NCBI GenBank assembly: GCA_003501375.1
Contig: DNPO01000342.1
Span: 1 to 6,957 of the forward strand
Direction of reading: 5' to 3'
Length of the DNA stretch: 6,957 nucleotides
From: Candidatus Sumerlaeota bacterium
GTDB lineage: Bacteria; Sumerlaeota; Sumerlaeia; UBA8349
A program made the position numbers and the translations under genes. Positions 1 to 6,803 of the stretch are shown here, in pieces. The notes under the pieces were generated by a model. That model worked only from the letters and a program-made list of their open reading frames with translations, searched no databases and had not been told where the DNA came from. Each line of letters starts with the position of its first letter. Positions within the stretch are counted from its first letter, which is position 1.

Positions 1-8
1 CCGCCCAT
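1..8 (-). CDS. Possible start of the next phage gene (cut by window edge)
   Basis: On the minus strand the stop of the Bbp19-like gene and an ATG overlap as TGATG, with the ATG at 8-6 followed by GGC and GG. This one-base overlap is typical of translationally coupled phage genes. Only the first codons lie in the window, so nothing can be said about the product, and the call rests on the overlap alone. Confidence 0.3.
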
Positions 9-388
9 CACACCGCCCCGGCGGCATCCACGCCACCCTCCGCATCCGGCGCGTCTGCCACAGCCCGCGACACATCGCGACCCGCCACAGACTCAACCAC
101 CATCACCTGATAGAGCTGCTGACACAGCGCATGAATCTGCGACAGAATGCGCAGACCCGCATTGCGGCCACCCTCGGCAAATGCCATATTCATCGCATTG
201 GTATTAAACGAAAGCCGGAAGACCCCGGCCTGATCCAGCAGACGCCACACAATCCGGCGCCCACGGCGGCTGCTCATCAGCCATTTCAAATCCGCCGCCT
301 CAGTGTCGCGGCTCGCCGCCACCTTGCGCCCGGCAGCTTCACGAACACGTAGCGTGGCATTCATGTCAAGTGGGTTATGTTTATCCAT
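8..388 (-). CDS. Bbp19-family phage protein
   Basis: This encodes 126 residues that I recognise as the Bbp19-like phage domain, named after a protein of Bordetella phage BPP-1. Its molecular role is not known to me; family members occur in podovirus-like phages and prophages. The diagnostic core is at residues 35-85: a W-L-M-S-S-R-R-G-R-R-I-V-W-R-L-L-D-Q-A-G-type segment, a F-N-T-N-A-M block, then A-E-G-G-R-N-A-G-L-R-I-L. The last 25 residues are Ala/Asp/Gly-rich and probably disordered. The start at 388 gives the full conserved region, but no clear Shine-Dalgarno precedes it; an in-frame ATG at 364-362 is the alternative. The gene is GC-rich, unlike the glycosyltransferase and methyltransferase genes to the right. 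It lies downstream of a terminator, so it is probably not co-transcribed with the tailspike, although no promoter could be found. Confidence 0.8.
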   Translation of the reverse strand: MDKHNPLDMNATLRVREAAGRKVAASRDTEAADLKWLMSSRRGRRIVWRLLDQAGVFRLSFNTNAMNMAFAEGGRNAGLRILSQIHALCQQLYQVMVVESVAGRDVSRAVADAPDAEGGVDAAGAV

Positions 389-439
389 GCCGCAAGACTA
401 CCGGCCCCACCCCGCCTCACGCACCCCACCACCGCCCAT

Positions 440-462
440 AAAAAAACCGCCCGAAGGCGGTT
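440..462 (-). terminator. Intrinsic terminator below the tailspike gene
   Basis: Read on the minus strand, a perfect 7-bp stem (AACCGCC / GGCGGTT) closes a UUCG tetraloop, which is an unusually stable loop. Five further T residues follow the stem directly. This is a textbook rho-independent terminator. It lies about 185 bases downstream of the tailspike stop and would end the glycosyltransferase/tailspike transcript before the Bbp19-like gene. Confidence 0.85.
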
Positions 463-647
463 CAAAATAGCGATGGATTCATTTATCGGTACAACGTATT
501 CTTGTACAAAATCTCCCCGAATGGGGTGGCATAAGAGAAGCGTTTGTAAGAACAAGAGTCCCCCCCAAGCACAGAGTGCCGCACATACGGAATACTACGT
601 GCGAAAACCACCCGCATCGACGCCTAATCTAGGTCCCCCTATGCGGA
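463..647. other. Non-coding spacer between tailspike and terminator
   Basis: No convincing gene is present. It contains a 6-bp perfect dyad (GTACAA, 7-base spacer, TTGTAC) at 489-507 and a 7-base C run around 560. The open frames that cross it either run through the terminator or lack a plausible start. It is probably the 3' untranslated region of the tailspike transcript. A short minus-strand reading that ends in FGEILYKNTLYR just before a stop near 484-486 vaguely recalls phage fibre C-termini, but it cannot be extended into a gene. Confidence 0.5.
489..507. repeat. 19-bp dyad-symmetric element
   Basis: Perfect inverted repeat GTACAA-N7-TTGTAC. It could be a small hairpin in the tailspike 3' untranslated region or a protein-binding site. 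It lies upstream of the terminator relative to the minus-strand transcript, so a promoter operator for the Bbp19-like gene is unlikely. The symmetry is visible; the function is unknown. Confidence 0.35.
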
Positions 648-2651
648 TCACGCAGAAAGCCGCGTCACCGTGCTTGCTCCCTTGCAATACAACCCCACCC
701 CAGACGCATAAGACGAATTACTGTTATAGAAAAGAGCTCCAGACATTGGTGTAATTTTACTGCCGTCCACCGGCGCCTGCCCGTCAGGATTCGACCAATT
801 GTAGGTCGAACTTGTCCCATAACTCGCCATAACGGTAGCACCATTCGCATCCATTCCGGAAACCCTAACAGCATAAGTCTGCGAAGTACCATACAGATTC
901 AATACACCTTGTACACTCGAAACAACAAAACCGCCGATAACCGTCGCCGAAAGCCCTATAGAGCTCGAAACAAAAGCCAGCCCCCCGTTCAACGTACAAT
1001 TATCAAAAGTCACCTTCACCGATACGCCGTTGTTAACCCCATGCGCGCGCAATCCAAATTCAACATTGTGAAAATAGACATCTCCAACGCTTCCCGCACC
1101 CGGCACATACACCCCGGCAATGCTTCCAGTCCCCGAGGTACCCAAAAACACCCCGTCGTCAAATACGATTCTCCCTACCGTACCACTACACAAAACACCG
1201 AATAAAGAGCCGGACGTAGTATCAGCACTATGGCGAAAACCCCTTACCGAAAGACGATTCACTTTCGACCCAGATCCGATCATAATTGCCGATTGCGTCG
1301 CAGCCACCGCATACTGGTAACTGACTTCGGCATAGTTGGTAGTGGTCCCGGAGCTGAACAACAACAGCATCCCCGCCACCGAATTCGTGGGTTGAATATT
1401 CCTCACGACAAGAGAGCCAATACTCATCACCCCGGAACCTCCAACCGTAATCAAATTTTGCGAAGACGTATTGCAAATGCGGCCCTTAACGCCATCAATC
1501 AGAATGTCAGAGATGGCAGAAGCCGTTGACGTTGTCCCCGTATCGAAATGGAATGCTGTCGTTTCGTGATTACGCAGCAAGATATCCCGATAAACAACCC
1601 CACTGATCGTTCGGCCATTGTCAAGATAGCAACCCAGTCTGGCCTTGTCAGACCAGATATCCAGATTACGCACCGAATACCCAAAAACGCCATCGCCCGA
1701 CGCCCCCGCGTCTGAAGGGATGGCCGCGTCGTTACAGGTAATCGCCAAAAAATCATCACCTGTCATTCCCGTCACACCATCAATCTGTACATCCCAGCAA
1801 GGGGCATCGCAATGCAAACCGTCAGACCATGTATCCAGAAAAATATCCTTGAATCGTGGCGACACACAGTTCGCATACATGCATGCAAATTTCGGAGCAT
1901 GAAGCATCCTCACATTTTGCATCGTCAAATTGCCAACCTTGTTGAAAATTGTCAGCATCGAAGGCAACAAATCACTCGACGGAACATTAACCGGATAATC
2001 GTAATCCAGAGACCCACCGCCCGTCACCGCCACGTTAACATCTGCCAGGGCCGCAGTGACGCCATCACCCGCCGGAGTCGGACTGACAGCAGAAATCGGC
2101 ATCCGCCACGAAAACGAGGAGGAAGTGACAGCAAACACCCGCCACACACCGTTATAGACCCCGCTTGCCTCATGCTTAACAAGAACAGCATTGCCAACCA
2201 CAAACGGATGCCCCACACACGTAGCCGTCAGCGTCGCAACAATCCCATCTACAGAAATAACGATTCCAGACACCGCATGGACCGTACTGGCATTGTGAAC
2301 ATTGCTCAATAGCGTGTTCCCACTATTTGGACGAAGCCTAGTCCCCCGTGTCACGACAAATTCCGTATCACTACCAATAAGCAAAGGGGATCCTGACACA
2401 TCCACAGTAATCGTCTGTCCTGGAGCATCCACAACAACCCTACCACCTCCCATGCCGACACATACCCCCAATGCCGATTGGATTGCGGAATAATTCCGCT
2501 GCGCGGCACCTAAGGCTGTACTATCCGGCACAAGACCAAACACCTTCTGCGTAAATAACGAATGCTCTGATCCATCCGAATCCTTGATCCCAACAATGTC
2601 TGCCGTCGCATCGTCAAACAAAAACGGGGAACCGTCCTTCATGTATGGCAT
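648..2651 (-). CDS. Phage tailspike protein, right-handed beta-helix (GH28/pectate-lyase-like)
   Basis: This is a 667-residue receptor-binding tailspike that probably binds, and possibly cleaves, a bacterial surface polysaccharide. Residues 1-50 (DDATADIVGIKDSDGSEH and following) form a short particle-binding head. Residues 51-115 carry the usual beta-helix entry: N-Y-S-A-I-Q-S-A-L, then G-G-G-R-V-V-V-D-A-P-G, then S-P-L-L-I-G-S. Residues 125-220 look like an inserted beta domain. Residues 240-600 are Gly/Ser/Val-rich coils of a parallel beta-helix. Within these, WSDGLHCD (275-281) and TGDDFLAI (297-304) recall GH28 polygalacturonase-like active-site strands, with D277, D299 and D300 as candidate acids. 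The C-terminal 60 residues match a second copy near the window's right end. The start is fixed by AGGAGG five bases upstream of ATG. The substrate and enzymatic activity are inferred only from fold and motif. Confidence 0.85.
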   Translation of the reverse strand: MPYMKDGSPFLFDDATADIVGIKDSDGSEHSLFTQKVFGLVPDSTALGAAQRNYSAIQSALGVCVGMGGGRVVVDAPGQTITVDVSGSPLLIGSDTEFVVTRGTRLRPNSGNTLLSNVHNASTVHAVSGIVISVDGIVATLTATCVGHPFVVGNAVLVKHEASGVYNGVWRVFAVTSSSFSWRMPISAVSPTPAGDGVTAALADVNVAVTGGGSLDYDYPVNVPSSDLLPSMLTIFNKVGNLTMQNVRMLHAPKFACMYANCVSPRFKDIFLDTWSDGLHCDAPCWDVQIDGVTGMTGDDFLAITCNDAAIPSDAGASGDGVFGYSVRNLDIWSDKARLGCYLDNGRTISGVVYRDILLRNHETTAFHFDTGTTSTASAISDILIDGVKGRICNTSSQNLITVGGSGVMSIGSLVVRNIQPTNSVAGMLLLFSSGTTTNYAEVSYQYAVAATQSAIMIGSGSKVNRLSVRGFRHSADTTSGSLFGVLCSGTVGRIVFDDGVFLGTSGTGSIAGVYVPGAGSVGDVYFHNVEFGLRAHGVNNGVSVKVTFDNCTLNGGLAFVSSSIGLSATVIGGFVVSSVQGVLNLYGTSQTYAVRVSGMDANGATVMASYGTSSTYNWSNPDGQAPVDGSKITPMSGALFYNSNSSYASGVGLYCKGASTVTRLSA

Positions 2652-2656
2652 GCCTG

Positions 2657-2662
2657 CCTCCT
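2657..2662 (-). promoter_or_regulatory. Ribosome binding site of the tailspike gene
   Basis: The minus strand reads AGGAGG five bases before the ATG at 2651-2649. This is a full consensus Shine-Dalgarno and decides the start over the nearby in-frame ATG at 2642. It suggests strong translation, as expected for a virion protein. Confidence 0.85.
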
Positions 2663-2681
2663 GGGAATGTCTTAAAATTCA

Positions 2682-2701
2682 ATGTCTGCAAGTGCAGACA
2701 T
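2682..2701. repeat. 20-bp perfect palindrome in the tailspike leader
   Basis: The arms ATGTCTGCA and TGCAGACAT are perfect 9-bp inverted repeats around a 2-base centre. The centre is 40 bases upstream of the tailspike start, just before AGGAGG in transcript order. It can fold as an 8-bp stem with a four-base loop in the mRNA, or act as a dimeric repressor operator. A weak T-rich stretch (GAATTTTAAG) follows on the minus strand, so an attenuator is also possible. Only the symmetry is certain. Confidence 0.6.
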
Positions 2702-2799
2702 GTAACCAAGGAAAACTGCCCGGCACGCCCGATGCTGTAGAAACCCAAAGGGCTTTGATGACCGGCATTCCTATGGAAAGCAGGTTACCTAAGCCTTTT

Positions 2800-2815
2800 A
2801 GGGGTACGCACCCCT
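2800..2815. repeat. Hairpin in the glycosyltransferase-tailspike spacer
   Basis: The 6-bp stem AGGGGT/ACCCCT with a 4-base loop sits midway in the 243-base gap between the two minus-strand genes. An overlapping alternative stem, CCTAA/TTAGG, spans 2788-2802. No T run follows on the minus strand, so this is not a standard terminator; it might be an RNA processing or attenuation structure. The rest of the gap (2652-2894) shows no gene. Confidence 0.35.
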
Positions 2816-2894
2816 TACTCAAGTAATTGAGATGGCACGGAGACATTCTAATAACAGTCATACTGTGGATAAAAATGCTTCCCTAGAATTTTAG

Positions 2895-4160
2895 CTACGC
2901 CGACAGAGTGCCCCTAGAGCGCAATATTATTGGTTTCACCGCAGAGAACAATAAATAAAAAGTCATAGCCCATAAAACAAGTTTGTAAATTAGTTCAACA
3001 TAATCTCTATTCAATTGACAAACTTGCACCACATGAAATACTTCTGAGATTCTCATGACAATACGTTCATCCAGGAAAAACAACAGCCAACAACACATAA
3101 AGCTGTAAAAAATAACCGATTTTTTGAAAATGATCAGCTGCAAAGCCACAACAGCAATAAATATACGATTCATTGTGAGATCAGTATTAAAAATAATTGT
3201 ACACACAACGGGCGCCAACAATATTTCTTTCAATAGCAATTTCCGCTTTATAATTAATACACCAACCGTCAGCAAAGACAAAAAACTCAAAATTTTACTT
3301 AGCACAAGTGAATAGTCATCAAAAACATGCGGAAAAAATGAAAAAATAGACAAATGCCCAACATATTCCTGAGTTTGTGATCGCCATTTATATCCATTTA
3401 ACCACTCTGGGAAAAACTTTACGTGAGAAATAGCCAGAATCAAAAGAAACGGAAGTATCATTACCACCATTTCCTTCACATTAATTTTTTTCTCAACAAC
3501 AAGATGTACTATATAGAAAGGAAACACTACCCCACCCAAACCCTTTAAAGCGGCAAAAACAGCAAGGACAGATGTCAGAACAAGTTTCCTTTCTTTGCAG
3601 ACCATCATCATGATCATAAAGAAAAGAAACCAAACCTTATCCTCAATTGGCGCAAACCAGCTACGCAACAGCAATGGGTTAAAAATTAAAAATGCAACAA
3701 ATATAAACTTATTTAATTCTTCGGGATTTATATCATCTTTATGAAAAAGCACAAAAGTAACAATTGACAAAAAAAACAGCACCAAATAGAAGTAATACAA
3801 TCCTTTTATTTCATCAACCTGAAATATCAATCCATTTATTGACATGAGAAGCGGCGGGTAATCAGCCAGAGTCTGATCAACTTTTCTTGAAGGTGACCCG
3901 GAGTCATCAAGGGATACCAGTTTTTCAACTGCTGATGACTCGAACCCAGAAGGAAGACTATAAGGGTTATATCCCTGAGACACAGCATCCGCAAATTGAA
4001 CATATATGCGATAGTCATCGCGAGGATGAAACACCAAAAGAAGCAAGGCGCATGAAACTAAAAACGCCGAAAAAATAGACAAGGTTCTGATTTTTCTGGC
4101 TCCCATACTTTTTACTAATCCACAAACGCTCAGATTATAAATTTCAATCCCAGTCATCAT
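2895..4160 (-). CDS. Polytopic membrane protein, probable GT-C (GT87/DUF2029-like) glycosyltransferase
   Basis: This is an inner-membrane protein of about 421 residues with roughly 11 predicted helices and a positively charged start (ARKIRT) before helix 1. It resembles GT-C glycosyltransferases, which move a sugar from a polyprenyl-phosphate donor onto a glycan outside the cytoplasm. The signs are an acidic pair just after helix 1 (HPRDDYRIY), a FADAVSQGYNPY segment like the 'G-NPY' box, DYPPL before helix 2, and IEDKVWF near the middle. Numbering from GTG 4169, the helices are near 30-47, 123-142, 153-170, 178-224 (two), 232-248, 285-306, 312-348 (two), 350-366 and 394-410. I prefer ATG 4160 because AAGGTGGGG lies a few bases upstream; GTG 4169 and ATG 4106 are alternatives. 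The gene is markedly AT-rich, which suggests horizontal acquisition. It reads toward the tailspike. The substrate is unknown; an O-unit polymerase or flippase is less likely. Confidence 0.6.
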   Translation of the reverse strand: MMTGIEIYNLSVCGLVKSMGARKIRTLSIFSAFLVSCALLLLVFHPRDDYRIYVQFADAVSQGYNPYSLPSGFESSAVEKLVSLDDSGSPSRKVDQTLADYPPLLMSINGLIFQVDEIKGLYYFYLVLFFLSIVTFVLFHKDDINPEELNKFIFVAFLIFNPLLLRSWFAPIEDKVWFLFFMIMMMVCKERKLVLTSVLAVFAALKGLGGVVFPFYIVHLVVEKKINVKEMVVMILPFLLILAISHVKFFPEWLNGYKWRSQTQEYVGHLSIFSFFPHVFDDYSLVLSKILSFLSLLTVGVLIIKRKLLLKEILLAPVVCTIIFNTDLTMNRIFIAVVALQLIIFKKSVIFYSFMCCWLLFFLDERIVMRISEVFHVVQVCQLNRDYVELIYKLVLWAMTFYLLFSAVKPIILRSRGTLSA

Positions 4161-4163
4161 TCG

Positions 4164-4172
4164 CCCCACCTT
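4164..4172 (-). promoter_or_regulatory. Ribosome binding site supporting ATG 4160
   Basis: The minus strand reads AAGGTGGGG followed by CGA and ATG. The AAGGTGG part is a reasonable Shine-Dalgarno for ATG 4160 or for the adjacent ATG 4157. It overlaps the alternative GTG at 4169, which makes that start less likely. Confidence 0.5.
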
Positions 4173-4567
4173 GTTTAAAGACAGTCAACATTCTCTGAAA
4201 AAACCGGGCTTAAATTTCTAATCAAAATGAATTTGACGAACATCCAAAAACGTGGAAGTCGCCAACCTCTGCGTGAGGGGTAACCCACCAAAGACGCCCA
4301 GAACAGTTTAGTCCATAACCAGCGTTGTATGCACTCTTATACTTACCAAATCAAATTAATATACAAGTTTCGAGTGAAACGGCCTTGCGTATAGAGTGGT
4401 TTTTACACTCGGCGCAGACAACTCTGTTTCCTGCTTCAGGGTGTCGCAGTCGCATCGCAAACGCACAGATTTCCCGCGAGGATGTCCGTTGAACTGCCTG
4501 TTCCGGTATTTATCAAAGCCTTTGCAATAGCTCCGGCGATACGCCGGATCGTACTCAGGACAACCGC
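4173..4567. other. Gene-poor stretch between the glycosyltransferase and the decayed IS
   Basis: No recognisable gene is present. Bases 4173-4355 are the likely 5' leader and promoter region of the glycosyltransferase; no convincing -35/-10 pair was found, although CTTATA at 4336-4341 could be a minus-strand -10. Bases 4356-4567 have higher GC and are open on the minus strand in two frames (one runs through SYCKGFDKYRNRQFNG, another through STDILAGNLCV), but neither has a start, since both run out of the IS end. This is probably the stump of an older gene interrupted by the insertion. A perfect 7-bp inverted repeat (TCCGGCG/CGCCGGA) lies at 4532-4548. Confidence 0.4.
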
Positions 4568-4590
4568 GGGGGTCTACGCACTCGGACATC
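4568..4590 (+). repeat. Right terminal repeat of the decayed ISAs1-like element
   Basis: GGGTCTACGCACTCGGACATC at 4570-4590 matches GGGTCTCCGCACTCGAACATC at the window end with two substitutions. It starts just outside the transposase stop, and the repeat region overlaps that stop codon. The outermost CA is changed to GG here. Confidence 0.65.
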
Positions 4591-5557
4591 ATAATGGTTT
4601 GATGCCCAGCATGTTCATCCGTATATCGTCGTCCCAAGCAGCGCGCTTGCGCTTTTGACGCAAGCTGATCTTAAGATTGTCGGTAGTGTCAGCTCTGATC
4701 AGTTTGAAGACGATTTTCTTGAGCAGCGATAGATTCTGAGGTGTGCAGTCTTTGCGTACCATGTATCCGTCTTCACCGAAGCACACATCCAGCATCCAGT
4801 GCAGGCGGTTCTCGATGCCCCAGTGCACACACAGTTTGCGCGCACAATTCCTGAGCGGTTAGTCAGCGTGAGCTGATGTAATAGCGTTCCTAAGTTCGGA
4901 CACATTGTTGCCCACAATTCGTTGTGAAACGACCCGACCTATGGTCTTGCAGCCTGGCCACTGTAAGTTGTCGATATGTTCAGCGCTGTCGGTGACCCAA
5001 CTCAGTTGCAAGACGATGCGTCCGTGGGTCTTGTCGGTACGTTCATAGGCGGGCCTGTTCTGTGCGTCGGCCATGGCAATACGCGCCTGTTCATGCAGGG
5101 TGGACTGATTGCCTTTGACGGAGAGCAGATAGTCAGCTCCCTTGTCGAGTACCTTGCTGGCAATCTAGCGCTGGCAACCCATTGCATCAATGCTAACCAG
5201 CAGCCCCTTCAGGTACAGGGCTTCAAGCAATACCGGGATGGCGGTGATTTCATTGCGCTTGTCGCTGACACGCATTCTGCCCCAAGACCAAGCCCAACTC
5301 CGTGGCAAAGGCACCGACCATGTGTACCGGTGCAACAGAGCCATTAGTAGAGCCACACAGTGCCTTGCCATCCATGGCGACCGTCCCACCCAATGCACGG
5401 ACGACGCCACCGACCCATTGTCGGAACACCGCATCAAAGCTAGCTGGACACATATGGCAATCACCAGGAGTTCATGGAAGTGATAGCGGGTGCCGTTGCT
5501 CGGCTTACGCGGATCGGACAGCTCACTCAAACTCTCCATCAGACTTGCATCCCGCAT
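4589..5557 (-). pseudogene. ISAs1-family transposase, multiply disrupted
   Basis: Pieces of one DDE transposase can be followed across frames. The N-terminus begins at 5557 ([12 protein letters not shown], then HELLVIAIC). About 50-60 residues expected next in the family are missing. The next piece, in another frame, is [14 protein letters not shown], then AMDGKAL (first Asp), then [12 protein letters not shown] shift back gives [20 protein letters not shown] and SIDAMGCQ (second Asp), followed by an in-frame TAG at about 5165. The frame continues as GADYLLSVKGNQSTLHEQ, THGRIVLQLSWVTD and WPGCKTIG to a stop at 4859. A final shift opens HWGIENRLHWMLDVCFGED (catalytic Glu) through to the stop at 4589. 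AGGTGA precedes the ATG. All three catalytic acids survive, but no functional protein can be made. The family is clear; this is the H-repeat-type transposase. Confidence 0.88.
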
Positions 5558-5670
5558 TCTTCACCTGGTTCGCCAAAAAGATGAAAGTAGACGAGTTTTT
5601 TGCACGGTTTACAAGTACTTGCTTAACTGACTGAACGTGAACGGATTTATTGCACACCCAGATCTATGCC

Positions 5671-5690
5671 ATCCGAGTGGAGAAACCCTG
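5671..5690 (-). repeat. Left terminal repeat of the decayed ISAs1-like element
   Basis: The plus strand ATCCGAGTGGAGAAACCCTG is an inverted match (14 of 20 positions) to the intact end CAGGGTCTCCGCACTCGAAC at 6935-6954. It lies about 115 bases outside the transposase start codon, which defines this side of the element. Confidence 0.6.
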
Positions 5691-5709
5691 CAGGCAGTTT
5701 TGTTAAATA

Positions 5710-5725
5710 CGTGAATTACGTCACA
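5710..5725 (+). promoter_or_regulatory. CRP-like dyad upstream of the methyltransferase gene
   Basis: CGTGA-N6-TCACA matches the CRP/Vfr-type pattern TGTGA-N6-TCACA at 9 of 10 defined positions, in an A/T-rich surround. Its centre is about 75 bases before the ATG. Candidate promoter elements downstream are TTGACT at 5746-5751, or an extended -10 TGCTAAAGT at 5754-5762, but neither pairs with a good partner element. The site match is visible; regulation by a CRP-like protein is inference, and such a pattern can occur by chance. Confidence 0.3.
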
Positions 5726-5792
5726 AAAATAGAAACACACTTTATTTGACTAGTGCTAAAGTCAGTTTTCCAAAAATGTAGGGTTTAGTGCC

Positions 5793-6803
5793 ATGCGTTA
5801 CGAACTTTCCAACATTCATGCCGTATGTCCAGTATGCGGGTCTAATTCAGTTCTTCGCTTATGGAAAACAAATAGCGATAAAGCTGCACAACATTTCGTG
5901 CTACGCAATTTAGACCCTGAAAGACATTCCGCCCTGGCGACTCACATCAAAAATCTATGGGGGACTGATTCATGCGAAGCAGCGAAGTGTAACAACTGCC
6001 ATTTTGTGTTTAGCCATCCCTATATTGGTGGAGATCACCATTTCTATACCCTAGCCTATGAACGTGAGGGATACCCGACGTGGACTTGGGAGTTTCAGAA
6101 AACCTTTGACGTTATCAAAAATATGGGGAGCCCGGACTTACGTTTGATTGAGATTGGCGCCGGTAACGGCTCTTTTTTGCGAAGAGCAGTCCAACTTATA
6201 AAATCAGACAACATAACAGCGATGGAATTTTCAGACTATGGCTGTCGTGAAATATCAAAGCTTGGAATTAATTATTATCAAAAAGACATCAAAGAATTTA
6301 TACCTACATCACCGGTTGATATTATTGCAATGTTTCAGGTCCTTGAACACATGGACCAACTTAGCGCAACGTTCAACCATCTATACGCGCTCCTGAAAAG
6401 CGGCGGTAGTCTATTTATTGCCGTTCCAAGAGCAGAGCGGATAACCTTTAATGAACAGCATGGGGCTTTACTTGATATGCCCCCTAATCATATTGGGAGA
6501 TGGAACAAAAAAGCATTTGAAATTGTGGCTGAAAAATATGGTTTCGATCTTGTGCAATATCAGCAAGAAACCCCAAAGTTTTGGTCTGGGTTCAAACAGC
6601 TCACGTCATACCGCGTTCTCAGAAAATCTCAAATAAATGGCACACTTGAAAACTTAGCACTAAGTGTAAAAAACAAGCGGATTAGATCTGTACTCTATCG
6701 TGGGCTTTTTGCTCTTTATTCTCCTTTTGCAATATTTCCAGTCCTTAAAATGGTCCGTGCGGGCCTGGGTAATTCGCAATGGGTCCAGATGGTAAAGAAA
6801 TAA
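5793..6803 (+). CDS. Class I SAM-dependent methyltransferase with N-terminal zinc-ribbon-like motif
   Basis: A 336-residue protein that probably methylates a sugar, lipid-linked intermediate or other small cell-envelope substrate. C12-P-V-C15 and C66-N-N-C69 (C61 nearby) form a zinc-ribbon-like pair. The Rossmann domain follows: motif I LRLIEIGAGNGSF (117-128), E145 at the end of strand 2, D165 after strand 3, FQVLEH (181-186) for motif IV, and LLKSGGSLFIAVPR (200-213). MPPNHIGRWNKKAFE (229-243) is the substrate-side block common in Methyltransf_23-type enzymes of O-antigen, capsule and lipid loci. The basic C-terminal tail (from 293) may be an amphipathic, membrane-associated segment. ATG 5793 has a weak AGGG about eight bases upstream. 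The gene is AT-rich, stands alone between two IS ends, and its stop directly abuts the stop of a convergent tailspike relic. The exact substrate cannot be told. Confidence 0.78.
   Translation: MRYELSNIHAVCPVCGSNSVLRLWKTNSDKAAQHFVLRNLDPERHSALATHIKNLWGTDSCEAAKCNNCHFVFSHPYIGGDHHFYTLAYEREGYPTWTWEFQKTFDVIKNMGSPDLRLIEIGAGNGSFLRRAVQLIKSDNITAMEFSDYGCREISKLGINYYQKDIKEFIPTSPVDIIAMFQVLEHMDQLSATFNHLYALLKSGGSLFIAVPRAERITFNEQHGALLDMPPNHIGRWNKKAFEIVAEKYGFDLVQYQQETPKFWSGFKQLTSYRVLRKSQINGTLENLALSVKNKRIRSVLYRGLFALYSPFAIFPVLKMVRAGLGNSQWVQMVKK

Larger units (their letters stand above)
4568..5690 (-). mobile_element. Decayed ISAs1-family insertion sequence
   Basis: This is a transposase relic flanked by recognisable but diverged ends. 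The right end (after the transposase stop) reads GGGGGTCTACGCACTCGG on the plus strand. The left end, read inward on the minus strand, is CAGGGTTTCTCCACTCGGAT. Both resemble CAGGGTCTCCGCACTCGAAC at 6935, the better-preserved end of a second element. From memory, ISAs1-family ends start with CAGGG and the elements are about 1.2-1.3 kb; this one is about 1.12 kb, consistent with the internal deletion in its transposase. No target-site duplication is visible, as expected for an old or rearranged insertion. The right boundary could be off by one or two bases. Confidence 0.75.

Noticed and set aside
470..507. Minus-strand promoter TTGTAC-N16-GATAAA for the Bbp19-like gene
   Set aside because: Transcripts would start just before the intrinsic terminator at 440-462 and stop at once; the -35 match is weak.
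361..555. 64-residue minus-strand open frame in the spacer
   Set aside because: It runs straight through the strong terminator and into the Bbp19-like gene in another frame, and it matches no known family.
648..791. The two tailspike 3' ends as variable and template repeats of a diversity-generating retroelement, suggested by the BPP-1-like Bbp19 gene
   Set aside because: Differences between the copies involve all bases and are often synonymous, not confined to adenines of a template. No reverse transcriptase or accessory gene is present, and the second copy is a coding remnant cut by an IS.
909..2493. Several plus-strand open frames of 63-166 residues opposite the tailspike
   Set aside because: They are antisense shadows of the tailspike coding sequence, with Arg/His/Pro-rich low-complexity composition and no ribosome binding sites.
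2895..2912. Glycosyltransferase C-terminus ends in LSA with a stop, like both tailspike copies, suggesting a gene fusion by recombination
   Set aside because: Only three residues and about 10 of 12 bases agree; there is no further homology on either side. This can easily be chance.
4356..4637. 93-residue minus-strand open frame beginning inside the transposase region
   Set aside because: Its start lies inside the transposase C-terminal coding part and crosses the IS end, so it is a chimera of the IS end and flanking sequence, not a gene.
4976..5634. Plus-strand open frames of 97-123 residues within the IS
   Set aside because: They are antisense to the transposase relic, whose minus-strand fragments carry the family motifs.
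5747..5764. TGACT...AGTCA dyad upstream of the methyltransferase as an IscR-type site
   Set aside because: The half-sites are separated by 8 bases, not the 5 of the IscR type 1 consensus, and the flanks do not fit.
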